The notes below the pieces were generated by a model. It had not been told where the DNA came from. It saw only the letters and a program-made list of their open reading frames with translations, and made no database searches. From contig JAISNN010000014.1 of the NCBI GenBank assembly GCA_031276195.1, positions 1-64,000 on the forward strand: DNA of 64,000 bases. The letters are read 5' to 3'. Every line of letters starts with the position of its first letter. The stretch's first letter is position 1. Positions 28,301 through 36,683 of the stretch are shown in pieces. The position numbers and the translations under genes were made by a program. This DNA is from Clostridiales bacterium. GTDB lineage: Bacteria > Bacillota > Clostridia > Christensenellales > JAISNN01.

Positions 28301-30382
28301 TTTGTTCGCGGCTTGCCCGGGGATAACCCAAGTAACTTCTTTTTTCGAGACCGTATAGGTTGACGAAGCCATGGTTTTATTTAAAATCTCGTGGTTTTTG
28401 TCCAATTGATTGCCGTTTTCGTTGACCGCGACGGTAACTTTGATTGTGTATGTCCCGACCTCGAAACCTCCGCCTTCCGCGTGAGAAGCGTCAATTCCGT
28501 AGACGACCGCCGCGGCGCGGTTATAATCCGCCGCTTCGGGCTGCCCCTCTTCTCCGCCCGGTTTGAGGTAGTTCGAGAAATTAAGGGTATAGGCCGTCAA
28601 ACTCTTTCCGTCATAGACTTTGCTTGCGGGGGTAACCGTAAAGGTAATTTGTCTTTTGGTGATCTCCGCGTCCGGAATGACAGTAGAGGTCAAATCGTTG
28701 TTTATATTGAAATTTTTGTTTATCGCCGCACCCGGGATCAGCGTCGCGGAAATATACCGCGCGCCCACGTCCGGCGCGTCATACGCCGCGCTTAAGGTGA
28801 ATTCACCCGCCGCGGGTTGAGGGTTCGCCCCTCCGCCGCCGCCGACGGGAACAAAGCCCGTAAACCTCACGCTATAACAATCGGGATCGAGTACGTCCGC
28901 TGTTCCGTCGTAGGTCTTTCCGTTTTGCCCTCCGCTGACTACAAATTCGAAAGTCATATCTTTCTTTAAAATTGTGAAATTAAAGGTTCTTTGTCCGATT
29001 ACGATATAACTCGAACTGCTAAGCCTTTCCAGCAACGCCGTATAGGTATAACTCCCCGCGTCCGTAGGCTTTGCCGCGTTTTCATAGCCCGTCGCTTTAT
29101 AGAGAGGCGAAACGCGGTCTACGTTCATACCTCCGCTTGCGGTATAAGTCGGACCTTGCGCCACGCCCGAATATGTATAATCCGTAATGGCGGGGTTTAT
29201 GTCGGGAACAGCCGCGAAATCCGCTCTCAGCGGAACGGCTTTCGTTTCACCCGAAACCTCATAAAACTTAACGCCCTTTATCGTCGGCTTGGCGGAATAC
29301 GTATTCCCCGCGATCGTAACGCCCGCGTCCGTAGAAACCCAATTTGTAAAATAGTACCCCTCGTTTCCTCTCGGGATAAGGTCAAGTTCAAGATTCGCCG
29401 TCCCCAGCAACTGAGCCGCCGTAACGGTTTTGGAAGCCGCCGCCGTAACCGTTCCGTTCGCTCCCTCGGTTGCGGTGATTTTGGGAATGTTGTATGTCAT
29501 TGTAAACGAAACGCTCCCGACCGAAGTCGAGGCTTCGGCAACTCTGTTAGCAAGATTCCAAGTTCCGCCTTTGTTTGCTTGCGCATACGAATATATTAAA
29601 ATATAGACCGCCGTCTTGTTTTTTAACTGAGCGGACGTAATGCTCACCGTCTTCGACAACCTGCTCCCGTCTACAACGCCGCTCGTGCTGTTGTCGCTGT
29701 ATATGCAGCCGTTCGACCCGACCGCCGAAGTATCATCCCAACCGACATTCGCTCCGTCGTCGTTGTAGACGTGAACATAAGATCTGCGTCCGTTGTCAGA
29801 TCCTTCCGTATAGTTGTGCATCCCATAAACAAAGGTCATACTAATCGTGGAAACTCTGTCGTTGTTGATCGCCGTCTTTTGCTCCGCGCTTAGATTGATC
29901 TTAATCCAAGTTCCTGCCGCCGCTTTTTGGTCTCCGGAGGAACTCAATTTCAACCAGCCCGAATACCACCCCGTGTTGTTGCCGTTACTTGAGGTACTGT
30001 TGTCTTTTTTTGCTTCCCCGCCTGAGTTGCCGCTGAGCGTTACCGCACCGTCGCTAAGACCCGTCATCGACGCCTCGGCGCTTGCCCATCTAGTTCTAGA
30101 GGTATCACCGCTCTCGCCCGTTACGCCGCCGCCTACGTCTTCACCGCCAACGTCAATCGCTCCGCCCGAAATTCCGCCGCCGGCGTCTTCACCCGAACCG
30201 CCGCCTTCTCCCCCAACGTCAAGCGCGGACGAATCCTCAACTCCGCCCCCATTAGGCTCAATCAACGACGCGCACCCGAAAATGCCCGCGGAAAAAATCC
30301 CGCCAAACAACATTACTATAGCAAAAAAACTTACCAAAAGTCTTAATCCAACAGTTCCGTTTCCGTTTCCCGCTCTTCTCAT
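25394..30382 (-). CDS. Giant YDG/MBG-repeat surface lipoprotein with membrane anchor
   Basis: The 1662-residue protein starts with a signal ending in lipobox IFGC (Cys37), followed by a G/D/E/S-rich segment to about 115. Residues about 120-390 form a beta-rich domain with an InlB-like piece (ATEGANGTVTAAAS...FTNWVS). From about 395 to 1440 at least nine modules of about 80 residues each carry a K-x-Y-D-G-[TKN] motif, the hallmark of YDG/MBG domains of bacterial adhesins. A transmembrane helix (about 1525-1550, AVSAAEAAAAIAVGYGIYYL) and a basic tail of about 110 residues close the protein. Architecture parallels the 1789-residue lipoprotein at 981. A GGAG RBS precedes the ATG. Confidence 0.85.
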   Translation of the reverse strand: MRRAGNGNGTVGLRLLVSFFAIVMLFGGIFSAGIFGCASLIEPNGGGVEDSSALDVGGEGGGSGEDAGGGISGGAIDVGGEDVGGGVTGESGDTSRTRWASAEASMTGLSDGAVTLSGNSGGEAKKDNSTSSNGNNTGWYSGWLKLSSSGDQKAAAGTWIKINLSAEQKTAINNDRVSTISMTFVYGMHNYTEGSDNGRRSYVHVYNDDGANVGWDDTSAVGSNGCIYSDNSTSGVVDGSRLSKTVSITSAQLKNKTAVYILIYSYAQANKGGTWNLANRVAEASTSVGSVSFTMTYNIPKITATEGANGTVTAAASKTVTAAQLLGTANLELDLIPRGNEGYYFTNWVSTDAGVTIAGNTYSAKPTIKGVKFYEVSGETKAVPLRADFAAVPDINPAITDYTYSGVAQGPTYTASGGMNVDRVSPLYKATGYENAAKPTDAGSYTYTALLERLSSSSYIVIGQRTFNFTILKKDMTFEFVVSGGQNGKTYDGTADVLDPDCYSVRFTGFVPVGGGGGANPQPAAGEFTLSAAYDAPDVGARYISATLIPGAAINKNFNINNDLTSTVIPDAEITKRQITFTVTPASKVYDGKSLTAYTLNFSNYLKPGGEEGQPEAADYNRAAAVVYGIDASHAEGGGFEVGTYTIKVTVAVNENGNQLDKNHEILNKTMASSTYTVSKKEVTWVIPGQAANKTYDGTNAYIAPYSLNFNGYVVPENTPDSGAAGSAAQPDGQYATSALYASKDAGSRAVTVTLSPVADSSLGRNYTYKAGGLGNALSQVWGTGTIEKKGISFSITGTGKTYDGNTDAGEYTITFNGYVNGSGEADQPVTSEYTVAAAYTDKNAGSKLSVSITNTTGDLLQNFLIPDTLKTVLSGLTIQKRTIDFNVDQTFTGKTYDGKADFGTVTVSFSNYVGDQPSGGYTVAAAYSSADAGDRTIITTLTIASGSDLDINYNVPTSKETETAYTISKAPISFIVTGAQGKQYDGTDKVPEGSYTLEFTGYVRPGGDAAQPDRQYTVSAVYSSYMVQEGVTLNVTVTPNADSDLLKNFAFTEFTVQSGTAVEITKRWLTVTPSLTQTTKVYDGTKAAVGAAVRFDGFVGTDGDGFISGINYFVSAEYADFTELSNRMPVHISLLLEDSDNITKNYQWEGNDSFITFYAGMTKRPLNPVLTVPDKEYDGEKSVTSYTLSFAGLVPHLDNAVTLTKGEDYTFIDPQFRSADAGENILVGGNFELLSKFEYAGFYQLAAGGLMRASVQTQANITKKVIGTVKIASAQYGDMFAGAAEADGADKDGKITGTIDWANYGEDVALKVSNGIYGAGTTYTFAGLPFILDSQWTKNYTADAGVETAVEVKKRKVTLGVQNPDPIIYNGEDQLAKIQSGVETGVNDGIDFSNYISIKSVTNSNADLISEAYRDKIVLVGVYTIEYEIIDPNDNLKNYDVGQIGENKGTIVIIPKELRFGSERSDGKLTITGAEDCSVKFTLYDGETRSFDTGIYEFEVNDYRVYKITAEMTGDDAFRYTAVVDESGAHKNLWVAIAVSAAEAAAAIAVGYGIYYLIAGIKKAKKAQEAFVMTKQASDAKRYAAYQEDVKRVNATKEARTPVQMNGIGANAAPKEVVKKPKYPTYAHKIDTDLVPRTVPKGYSPVLKNQAVPKVKGKTKK

Positions 30383-31585
30383 AAAATCCTCGTCTCCTTA
30401 AAAAAAGGTCTAATTTATTCTTTTAAGCCGCGCGTCCGCTCGGTGTGAAATCAATATCAGTCTTGTTTAAAACGCCCAAATCACCGCTTGCCTTTCAATT
30501 CCTTATCCGCTATTCCCCTCCGTGGGAGGGGGCAAGGGGGTGGGGCGAAGTTCTCTTGTTTTCCTTATTTTCCTTATTTTCCGCTTGTCTGCCGTTTTCT
30601 ATTCGGTCGTACCCGCTTTCTTTCTATTCGGTCGCCCCACCCCTTAATCCCCTCCCACGGAGGGGAATTTCCTATATACACGCTTTTTGAGTGAAACGCT
30701 TGATCTATTTTTGTTAGGTTGTGCTTGCTTTCTTATGTTGTCTAACTTTTTTCTGTTGTTGTCTAACTTTTTTCCGTTCTGTCGCTTGCCACGCTTTTTA
30801 TTTCTTTCCCACCGATAAGGGCGGGCGGGCGGGGGCTTTACTTATTTTCCGCTATTCCCCTCCGTGGGAGGGGATCAAAGGGGTGGGGCGAAACGTTCCG
30901 TTTGATACGGACTATTTACGTCAATACGATAGGAAACGAAAACGACGCATTTTATATACGTAAAATAAAGATCCCTATCTCCTTTTTATACGCCCAAATA
31001 CACGGCTCGCAAAAAAATGTGAACCGTTCCCATTCTTAGTTATGTATATTATATAACCGATATCCGCTCTTGTCAATACCCTTTTTAAAAAAAATTTAAT
31101 AAATTTTCAAAAAGTTTCGGTTTTTAAGATAAAATTTTAAAATTTTAAAAAAAATGCAGGGAAAAAACTTTTTAGAAAAAAGTTTTCTCCCATACCCTCT
31201 TTCAAAAACTTTTAGTAATAGTAATTCAAACTTTTTGTGATTTGTTCATTATTCGGGAAAAACTTTTTAGAAAAAAGTCTTTCCCGTACCCTTTTCAAAA
31301 ACTTTCGGTAATAGTAATTCAAACTTTTTGTGATTTGTTCATTATTCGGGAAAAAACTTTTTGAAAAAAGTTTTCTCCCGTACCCTCTTTCAAAAACTTT
31401 TAGTAATAGTAATTCAAACTTTTAGTAACCGTAGTACAAACTTTTAGTAACCGTAGTACAAACTTTTAGTAACCGTAGTACAAACTTTCAGTAATAGTCC
31501 AAACTTTCAGTAACCGTAGTACAAACTTTCAGTAATAGTCCAAACTTTTTACGCGCGTTCAAAATTCCGTAATTAATACAAAAAA
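30383..31585. repeat. 1.2-kb intergenic region made of repeats
   Basis: Family A copies are at 30511-30548, 30633-30669 and 30853-30890. The dispersed 40-bp repeat (copy 2) is at 30915-30954. Family B copies are at about 31154-31219, 31254-31318 and 31353-31412. A 22-bp array CAAACTTTTAGTAACCGTAG... starts at 31415, 31437, 31459, 31481, 31500, 31522 and 31541, with two 19-bp variants. No gene was seen. Confidence 0.85.
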
Positions 31586-31978
31586 CTATACGTCCAAACG
31601 CCGCCTCAACGCCTCCTGCAATACCTGCGAAAAATTTAAACCGCTTTGCTCCGCTTCACGGTTCAACCACGCGGGAATCGATAAGGTCTTCTTTACCGCC
31701 TTGCCGTCGTAAAATCGCCGATAAAAATCCGTGTCGCAACGGATAAATTGCACAAATTCCCCCTCTACCGTCCGTATACCCTTTATTCCGCTCGCTTCCG
31801 GCAAACACCCCTTCTCAACCTCTATGCCGTATAAAGTCAAACAAAGCACGTCCTGCGCCATATCCATAGCGCACGTCAAATCATCACCGCACGTGTAGCA
31901 ACTCTCAAAATCGGGGAACCTTACGGAATAACCTCCGCCCTCCTCCGGCGTGAAAACCGCGGGATAAACATATTTCAT
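31586..31978 (-). CDS. hicB: HicB-family antitoxin
   Basis: The 130-residue antitoxin has the HicB partial RNase-H-like fold, YPAVFTPEEGGGYSVRFPDFESCYTCGDD, followed by A-x-x-M-A-Q-D-V-L. Its C-terminal DNA-binding part (KKTLSIPAWLNREAEQSGLNFSQVLQEALRRRL) looks like a ribbon-helix-helix. It neutralises HicA and normally represses the operon. It lies 156 bp downstream of hicA on the same strand; that gap is longer than usual. RBS GAGGCGG. Confidence 0.92.
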   Translation of the reverse strand: MKYVYPAVFTPEEGGGYSVRFPDFESCYTCGDDLTCAMDMAQDVLCLTLYGIEVEKGCLPEASGIKGIRTVEGEFVQFIRCDTDFYRRFYDGKAVKKTLSIPAWLNREAEQSGLNFSQVLQEALRRRLDV

Positions 31979-32134
31979 TATAATCCGCCTCCTGTTTTTC
32001 GTTTATTGTTTTTCGTTTTTTGTTTCTATCGTTTCTATCGTTTCTATCGTTTCCGCTTTTGACATTCCTATTATTTCCTCTTTTTTGTATTTTTTACATT
32101 CCTCAACCCATTACGAAACTTTTAATCCGCTCTC

Positions 32135-32335
32135 TTACTCTTTTTCCTTTAATCCCGCGTCTTTCAAAATCGCGTTCAGCGTACCCGTCTTTACTTCTTG
32201 CGAATCATGCCGCCCAACGGGAAAACGCTTTTCCGTTTTCGCGCTATACCATATTTCGTGATTCGCTCCGCCGCGCTCCATTCGACACCCGTTCTTTTTG
32301 AGCAGTTTTTTCAATTCGCCGTACTTCATTGGCAT
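32135..32335 (-). CDS. hicA: HicA-family mRNA interferase toxin
   Basis: The 66-residue toxin is a double-stranded-RNA-binding-like fold protein that cleaves mRNA. Diagnostic features are KYGELKKLLKKNGC, the catalytic His in RGGANHEIW, and FPVGRHDSQEVKTGTLNAILKDAGL. Length and motifs are complete. It is first in the hicAB operon, behind a consensus promoter whose spacer is a perfect dyad. RBS GAGG just before ATG. Confidence 0.93.
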   Translation of the reverse strand: MPMKYGELKKLLKKNGCRMERGGANHEIWYSAKTEKRFPVGRHDSQEVKTGTLNAILKDAGLKEKE

Positions 32336-32384
32336 AGCCTCGCATCTTAATTTGTATATATAGTGATTTATCTAATTCATCTAT

Positions 32385-32413
32385 ATTATACGTATTCAAT
32401 ACGTATTTGTCAA
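32385..32413 (-). promoter_or_regulatory. hicAB promoter with spacer operator
   Basis: TTGACA (32413-32408), a 17-bp spacer and TATAAT (32390-32385) on the minus strand. The dyad ATACGTATTGAATACGTAT (32388-32406) is a 9-1-9 perfect inverted repeat that fills the spacer. It is the natural candidate for HicB binding. Confidence 0.8.
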
Positions 32414-32834
32414 TACTTTTTCGTTATTTTTTTATTTTTTTGTTTTTTTCAGAATTATTCGGGAAAAACTTTTTAGAAAAAAGTCTTTCCCATACCCTCT
32501 TTCAAAAACTTTCGGTAATAGTAATTCAAACTTTTTGTGATTTGTTCATTATTCGGGAAAGACTTTTTAGAAAAAAGTCTTTCCCATACCCTTTTCAAAA
32601 ACTTTTAGTAATAGTAATTCAAACTTTTTGTAACTTGTTCATTATTCGGGAAAAAACTTTTTGAAAAAAGTTTTCTCCCGTACCCTCTTTCAAAAACTTT
32701 CGGTAATCGTAATTCAAACTTTTAATAACCGTAGTACAAACTTTCAGTAATAGTCCAAACTTTTTACGCGCGTTCAAAAACTTCCCAAAATCCGTAAAAA
32801 AAAGTCCGCAAAAATCATTCCGCGAACCTTATCT
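32414..32834. repeat. Repeat block upstream of hicA
   Basis: Three family B copies begin at about 32457, 32555 and 32649, with stems GGGAAA(A/G)ACTTTTT and AAAAAGTCTTTCCC or equivalent. They are separated by the same spacer AATTCAAACTTTTTGTRAYTT found in the block at 31220-31350, so the two blocks on either side of hicAB look like duplicates. The CAAACTTTCAGTAATAGTC unit follows at about 32735. Confidence 0.8.
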
Positions 32835-32910
32835 TGGAGCTGCTAACGCGATTCGAACGCGTGACCTCGTCCTTACCAAGGACGTGCTCTACCGACTGAG
32901 CCATAGCAGC
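32835..32910 (-). tRNA. tRNA-Thr (GGT)
   Basis: On the minus strand the 76-nt sequence begins GCTGCTATGGCTCAGTCGG, folds into a standard cloverleaf and ends in an encoded CCA. The acceptor GCTGCTA pairs with TAGCAGC, the anticodon stem CGTCC/GGACG encloses loop TTGGTAA with anticodon GGT, and the T-arm is GCGTTCGAATCGC. Confidence 0.95.
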
Positions 32911-32988
32911 AAAATAATTTAGTTTGATAATATATCCTTATTTGTCAATCTACACAGAAAAAATCCCATCCAAATAAAACACAAAACC

Positions 32989-33147
32989 TTAACCGCGCGC
33001 CTTCTCTTTGCACTTGTCCAGCAAACGCCTTTCAACTTCTTTAAGAGAATAGGTCTTCGCTCCCGATAACCTAAAAGCCTCGGATTTTAAAAGTTTTTCC
33101 CTCAGTTCCAAAAGTTTTTCCGTTTTATCGAAAGTTTCAGTTTCCAT
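32989..33147 (-). CDS. 52-residue protein, unknown (antitoxin-like tail)
   Basis: This short frame encodes METETFDKTEKLLELREKLL followed by a segment with SGAKTYSLKEVERRL and a basic end. The product is helical and charged. The SGAKTYS-x-x-E-V-E-x-R-L ending resembles the C-termini of small RelB/Phd-like antitoxins, but no toxin is adjacent. It is preceded by a consensus promoter at 33176-33204; no good Shine-Dalgarno is present. The tRNA-Thr follows on the same strand. Confidence 0.55.
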   Translation of the reverse strand: METETFDKTEKLLELREKLLKSEAFRLSGAKTYSLKEVERRLLDKCKEKARG

Positions 33148-33175
33148 AACGACATTCCAAAAATATTATGCGTAC

Positions 33176-33204
33176 ATTATATGCGAATATTTAAAGAATG
33201 TCAA
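33176..33204 (-). promoter_or_regulatory. Consensus promoter for the 52-residue ORF and tRNA-Thr
   Basis: TTGACA (33204-33199), a 17-bp spacer and TATAAT (33181-33176) on the minus strand, 30 bp before the ORF start. Confidence 0.8.
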
Positions 33205-33277
33205 GCGGAAAATAGGGTAAAGTTTTCACGCGAATATCAAAATTCTTAAAAAAATATCGGCAAATCATAAATTTCGG

Positions 33278-33306
33278 TTGATTTTTTTCGCCGAATGTGT
33301 TAAAAT
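33278..33306 (+). promoter_or_regulatory. Promoter for tRNA-Gln
   Basis: TTGATT (33278-33283), a 17-bp spacer and TAAAAT (33301-33306). The distance to the tRNA 5' end is 84 bp. Confidence 0.6.
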
Positions 33307-33327
33307 CTTTATAGGCGGTGAGGAAAA

Positions 33328-33366
33328 ATGCGCCCGTCAAAACGTAAACCTAAATGGGCTTTTTAA
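33328..33366 (+). other. 12-codon basic micro-ORF before tRNA-Gln
   Basis: ATG at 33328 is preceded by GGTGAGG with good spacing and opens a frame MRPSKRKPKWAF followed by TAA. The peptide is half Arg/Lys/Pro. It lies on the same transcript as the tRNA. It is either a chance frame or a tiny expressed peptide. Confidence 0.3.
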
Positions 33367-33389
33367 CCTTTCACCGAAAACCTCTATGT

Positions 33390-33463
33390 TGGAGCATGGT
33401 GTAGTGGTAACACATAGGCCTCTGACTCCTATGTTGTAAGTTCGATTCTTACTGCTCCTGCCA
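33390..33463 (+). tRNA. tRNA-Gln (CTG)
   Basis: The 74-nt sequence starts TGGAGCATGGTGTAGTGG, has D-stem GTGT/ACAC, anticodon loop CTCTGAC with anticodon CTG, T-arm TAAGTTCGATTCTTA and an encoded CCA. Positions 1 and 72 are T and T, an unpaired end compatible with the weak 1-72 pair known for tRNA-Gln. The last pair of the anticodon stem is a C-T mismatch. Confidence 0.88.
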
Positions 33464-33506
33464 AAAAAACGTCCGTTCCTTTTTTGTGAACGAACGTTTT
33501 TTTCTT
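33464..33506 (+). terminator. Terminator after tRNA-Gln
   Basis: AAAAAAACGTCCGTTC and GAACGAACGTTTTTTT form a 16-bp stem with one mismatch, followed by more T residues, directly after the CCA. Confidence 0.85.
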
Positions 33507-33539
33507 GCCGACGGATTCGATACCGAACCGAAAAATATA

Positions 33540-33700
33540 AAAAAAGTTTGATATGATTGAGAAAAGCCGTAAACTTTTATGCGAAAGATAAAACAATCCG
33601 ATATGGTAAAAGACTAAATTTTTATGCGGAATGTAAAACAATACGATATGGTAAAAGACGTAAACTTTTATAGCGGAATACAAAACAATCCGATATAATA
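33540..33700. repeat. 45-47-bp tandem repeat, three copies
   Basis: AAACAATCCGATAT-like segments lie at 33591, 33636 and 33683, separated by GGTAAAAGACGTAAACTTTT and TATGCGGAATG. No coding evidence. Confidence 0.75.
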
Positions 33701-33788
33701 GTGAAATTCGGAAAAACGAAAAGCAAAACAAAAAATTCCATACGCAATTCCGTAAAGTCTATATCATAACAATACCGAAAAAAGGGAC

Positions 33789-33817
33789 TTGACATATTTT
33801 TCAATTTGAGATATAAT
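33789..33817 (+). promoter_or_regulatory. Consensus promoter of the 294-residue membrane protein
   Basis: TTGACA (33789-33794), a 17-bp spacer and TATAAT (33812-33817). Confidence 0.8.
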
Positions 33818-33852
33818 ATATGTGAGCCGATAATTACGCGTATAAGAAAATT

Positions 33853-33985
33853 ATGCAAGCCCTAACTTACGCGTTAGAATTAAGATACGCAAGCCGTAAC
33901 TTACGCGTTAGGAATTAAATATGCAAGCCGTAACTTACGCGTTAGAAATTAAATATGCAAGCCGTAACTTACACGGCGTAACGGA
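33853..33985. repeat. 34-bp tandem repeat in the leader
   Basis: GCAAGCC(G/C)TAACTTAC recurs at 33855, 33889, 33923 and 33957, an exact 34-bp step. Each of the first three units contains TAACTTACGCGTTA, itself nearly palindromic. The repeat lies between promoter and start codon, so it would be transcribed. Confidence 0.85.
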
Positions 33986-33992
33986 GGATACC

Positions 33993-34877
33993 ATGACCTT
34001 TAAATCGAATCTGTCATACGCCGAATTTACCGAAAAATTCGGGGAAAACGCGCGCGAAAGACAATTCTATAATATAAAATTCGGCGCGAACGCCTTCTCG
34101 GTCAAAAGATACGGCGACAGAACCTTCGCAATACGCGGCAAAATCATCGAAAATACACCCTTGAAAATCACTTTCCGCGACGTGTTCGCAATCAGATTCG
34201 CCGCCCTCTTCGTCATCCTTATGGTCTTCGTCGTGATCAATAAATATATGACCGCCCCGACCGCCGCCTCCCTCTCCGCCGCCGCACTTACCGCCCTCTT
34301 TACCGCCGCAAAAGCAAGAGCAAACGAAACCGCCCGTATGCTTATCCACGACTTTAAATTGTCGCCCGTGTTAGATAAGGATAAGTATTATATACTGTAT
34401 AACTACTTCCCTTTCTATTTGATCATTATTTTCTTCCTCATAGCCCCCGCCGCCGCACTCGTCGATTCAATTTTGCATAATATGAACGTCAGCGCACCCG
34501 TCGCCCTCGGTATCGCTATCGCCGCTATCGCCTATCTCTGCGTAACGAAAAATTTCACGGAAATATTCATCGTCGACCGCGAAGGAATCGTACGGCAAAA
34601 CGTGTTCATCTCAAAAGATAAACTGTTCTACTCGGCGGAAAATATCGAAAGTATTACGGTCGAAAATAAAAACCTCAAAGGAGAGGAAAAAGAAGGAGCG
34701 TTTTCATTCGAAATCAAACTGAAAGAAAACGCCCTCTACCGCCCCGAATCAAAGTTTCCGAAAATTAAAGAAAAACGCGGGATTTATCTGCCGTTTAATA
34801 AAATGACGGCGGAAATTATTAAGGAAAAATTAGGGTTCGATACGGATACGGTCAATTATGACGAATATTATAAATGA
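33993..34877 (+). CDS. Polytopic membrane protein, unknown
   Basis: I set the start at 33993, where GGAGG precedes ATG by five bases; upstream in-frame ATGs lie inside the 34-bp repeat. The 294-residue product has a soluble N-terminus (about 1-60), four hydrophobic segments (about 67-90, 95-113, 137-160 and 165-185) arranged as two hairpins, and a charged cytoplasmic C-terminal domain of about 100 residues (DREGIVRQNVFISKDKLFYS...). The layout is similar to YcxB-like proteins with a PH-like tail, but similarity is weak. It has a consensus promoter and stands alone. Confidence 0.65.
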   Translation: MTFKSNLSYAEFTEKFGENARERQFYNIKFGANAFSVKRYGDRTFAIRGKIIENTPLKITFRDVFAIRFAALFVILMVFVVINKYMTAPTAASLSAAALTALFTAAKARANETARMLIHDFKLSPVLDKDKYYILYNYFPFYLIIIFFLIAPAAALVDSILHNMNVSAPVALGIAIAAIAYLCVTKNFTEIFIVDREGIVRQNVFISKDKLFYSAENIESITVENKNLKGEEKEGAFSFEIKLKENALYRPESKFPKIKEKRGIYLPFNKMTAEIIKEKLGFDTDTVNYDEYYK

Positions 34878-35382
34878 TACCGTTAATCGTTTTTGGGGGA
34901 AACTTTTAGTAATTGCAAAAGTGTATTTGTAAAGTGTATTTTTTACCCCGAAAAGATCGATCGCCCCACCCCCTTGCCCCCTCCCACGGAGGGGAATTAA
35001 GGATAATTAGTAAAATACCGTTAAGCGGATAAAAAGAAAAATACCGTTAAAATACGCCGCTCCTTACGGAAAGTTAAACGCCGTTCCTTTGCGAATTCTA
35101 TTATACACGAAAAGTTAAACGCCGATTCGAAAATCCAATTATGCGCGAAAAGTTAAACGCCCTTCCTTTGCAAATTCTATTATATGCGAAAAGTTAAACG
35201 CCGCTCCTTTGCGAATTCAATTATGCGCGGAAAGTTAAACGCCGATTCGCAAATCCAATTATGCGCGGAAAGTTAAACGCCGATTCGCAAATCCAATTAT
35301 GCGCGAAAAATTAAACGCCGATTCGCAAATTCTATTATATGCGAAATTGTGAATTCAAATATATACGGAATACGGAGAGAAA
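34878..35382. repeat. Intergenic region with a family A copy and a 38/41-bp array
   Basis: The A copy is at 34962-34998. AAGTTAAACGCC recurs at 35071, 35112, 35150, 35191, 35232, 35270 and 35308 (the last as AAATTAAACG), with steps of 41 or 38 bases. The two step sizes correspond to two spacer types (TTCCTTTGCGAATTCTATTA and GATTCGCAAATCCAATTATG). No gene. Confidence 0.85.
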
Positions 35383-36414
35383 ATGAAAGACGAATACCTG
35401 AAATTCGAAAGAGAATTTCTGTCGCCTTACGCGAAAAAGTCCGAAAATGCGGGCGCGCGCGAAAAACCTATGCCGCCTTGCCCTATGCGGACGGAATTTC
35501 AACGCGACCGCGATAGAATTCTGCACAGCAAGTCCTTTCGGCGTTTGAAACATAAAACGCAGGTGTTCCTGTCCCCCGAAGGCGACCACTACCGCACGCG
35601 CCTGACTCATACGCTGGAAGTATCACAAATCGCCAGAACAATTTCACGCTGCCTAAAACTCAACGAAGACCTCACGGAAGCGATAAGACTCGGACATGAC
35701 CTCGGGCATACCCCCTTCGGGCATTCGGGCGAAAAAACTTTGAAGTCCTTGATCGGCCGCTTCCATCATAACGAACAAAGCCTGCGCGTCGTCGAAAAAT
35801 TGGAAAACGACGGGCAAGGACTAAACTTGACCCCCGAAGTCCGGGACGGAATCTTGAACCACCGCAAAGGTATGAAACCCGCGACGTTGGAGGCTATGGT
35901 CGTCAATTATTCGGACAGAATCGCTTATATAAACCACGATATAGACGACGCGGAACACGCGGGGCTGATCACCGAAAATATGCTGCCGAAAGAATGCGTC
36001 GGACTCTTGGGACGGAGCAAGGGCGAGAGAATCAATACGCTCATCGCCGACGTTGTTAAAACCTCTTATAATCAAAATTTTATCAAAATGTCCGACGAAG
36101 TGGGCGGAGTTTTTGAAACGCTCCGGTCGTATATGTTTAAAAACGTGTACGAATGCCAAAGTATAATGAAATACGTCCAAAAAGCCGACAAAATGATCCG
36201 CTTGCTCTACGAACATTATATAAATTCGCCCGATGAAATCCCCGAAGTATACCTGAAAAACGCCGAAAAAGAAAACTTTGAAAAAAATACCGCCGATAAG
36301 GAAAACGCCGTCAATAAAACGGCCGCCGCCGATTATATCGCCGCGATGACCGATCGGTACGCGGTGAGTAAATTTGAATCGATATTTATACCGGGCAGTT
36401 GGAACGGAGATTGA
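35383..36414 (+). CDS. dgt: Deoxyguanosinetriphosphate triphosphohydrolase-like HD protein
   Basis: The 343-residue HD-domain hydrolase probably removes triphosphate from dNTPs. Signatures are FQRDRDRILHSKSFRRLKHKTQVF (about 37-60), RTRLTHTLEVSQIAR with the first metal His, the HD pair in LGHDLGHTPFGHSGE (about 107-121), and NHDIDDAEHAGL. Length fits the shorter Dgt type common in Clostridia. The last 40 residues are Lys/Asn/Glu-rich. In many Firmicutes dgt precedes dnaG and rpoD; neither is here. RBS GGAG. Confidence 0.92.
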   Translation: MKDEYLKFEREFLSPYAKKSENAGAREKPMPPCPMRTEFQRDRDRILHSKSFRRLKHKTQVFLSPEGDHYRTRLTHTLEVSQIARTISRCLKLNEDLTEAIRLGHDLGHTPFGHSGEKTLKSLIGRFHHNEQSLRVVEKLENDGQGLNLTPEVRDGILNHRKGMKPATLEAMVVNYSDRIAYINHDIDDAEHAGLITENMLPKECVGLLGRSKGERINTLIADVVKTSYNQNFIKMSDEVGGVFETLRSYMFKNVYECQSIMKYVQKADKMIRLLYEHYINSPDEIPEVYLKNAEKENFEKNTADKENAVNKTAAADYIAAMTDRYAVSKFESIFIPGSWNGD

Positions 36415-36683
36415 TTTTTTTAGCGGTCAGCGGTCGGTGAAGGCGGTTAGTAGATTGTTTTAGTTCGCGGGATTTTAATCCGTCGGAAAAGTTGATTGCG
36501 CGTTTGCGTTTGCTTGTATTTTAAAGCGGCAAAGGGAATACGGTTAGGCGTTGCGCGTCCGCTTGTGTTTTAAAGCGGAGAGAATGCGGTTAGGCGTTGC
36601 GTCCGCTTGTATTTTAAAGCGGTAAAGGGAATGTGATTAGGTATTGCGGTTAATATTACGTAAAAAAAACGGAGGGAAAGGTT
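36415..36683. repeat. 44-49-bp repeats before the metal regulator
   Basis: TTTTAAAGCGG recurs at 36519, 36568 and 36612, together with GGTTAGGCGTTGCG and TCCGCTTGT. No operator-like dyad for the metalloregulator stood out. Confidence 0.65.

Noticed and set aside
33429-33858. Minus-strand frames of 78-100 codons over the tRNA-Gln region
   Set aside because: They overlap the tRNA, its terminator and a 45-47-bp repeat; no RBS and no domain.
33921-33992. Upstream ATG starts for the 294-residue membrane protein
   Set aside because: They fall within the 34-bp tandem repeat and lack Shine-Dalgarno sequences, whereas ATG 33993 has GGAGG.
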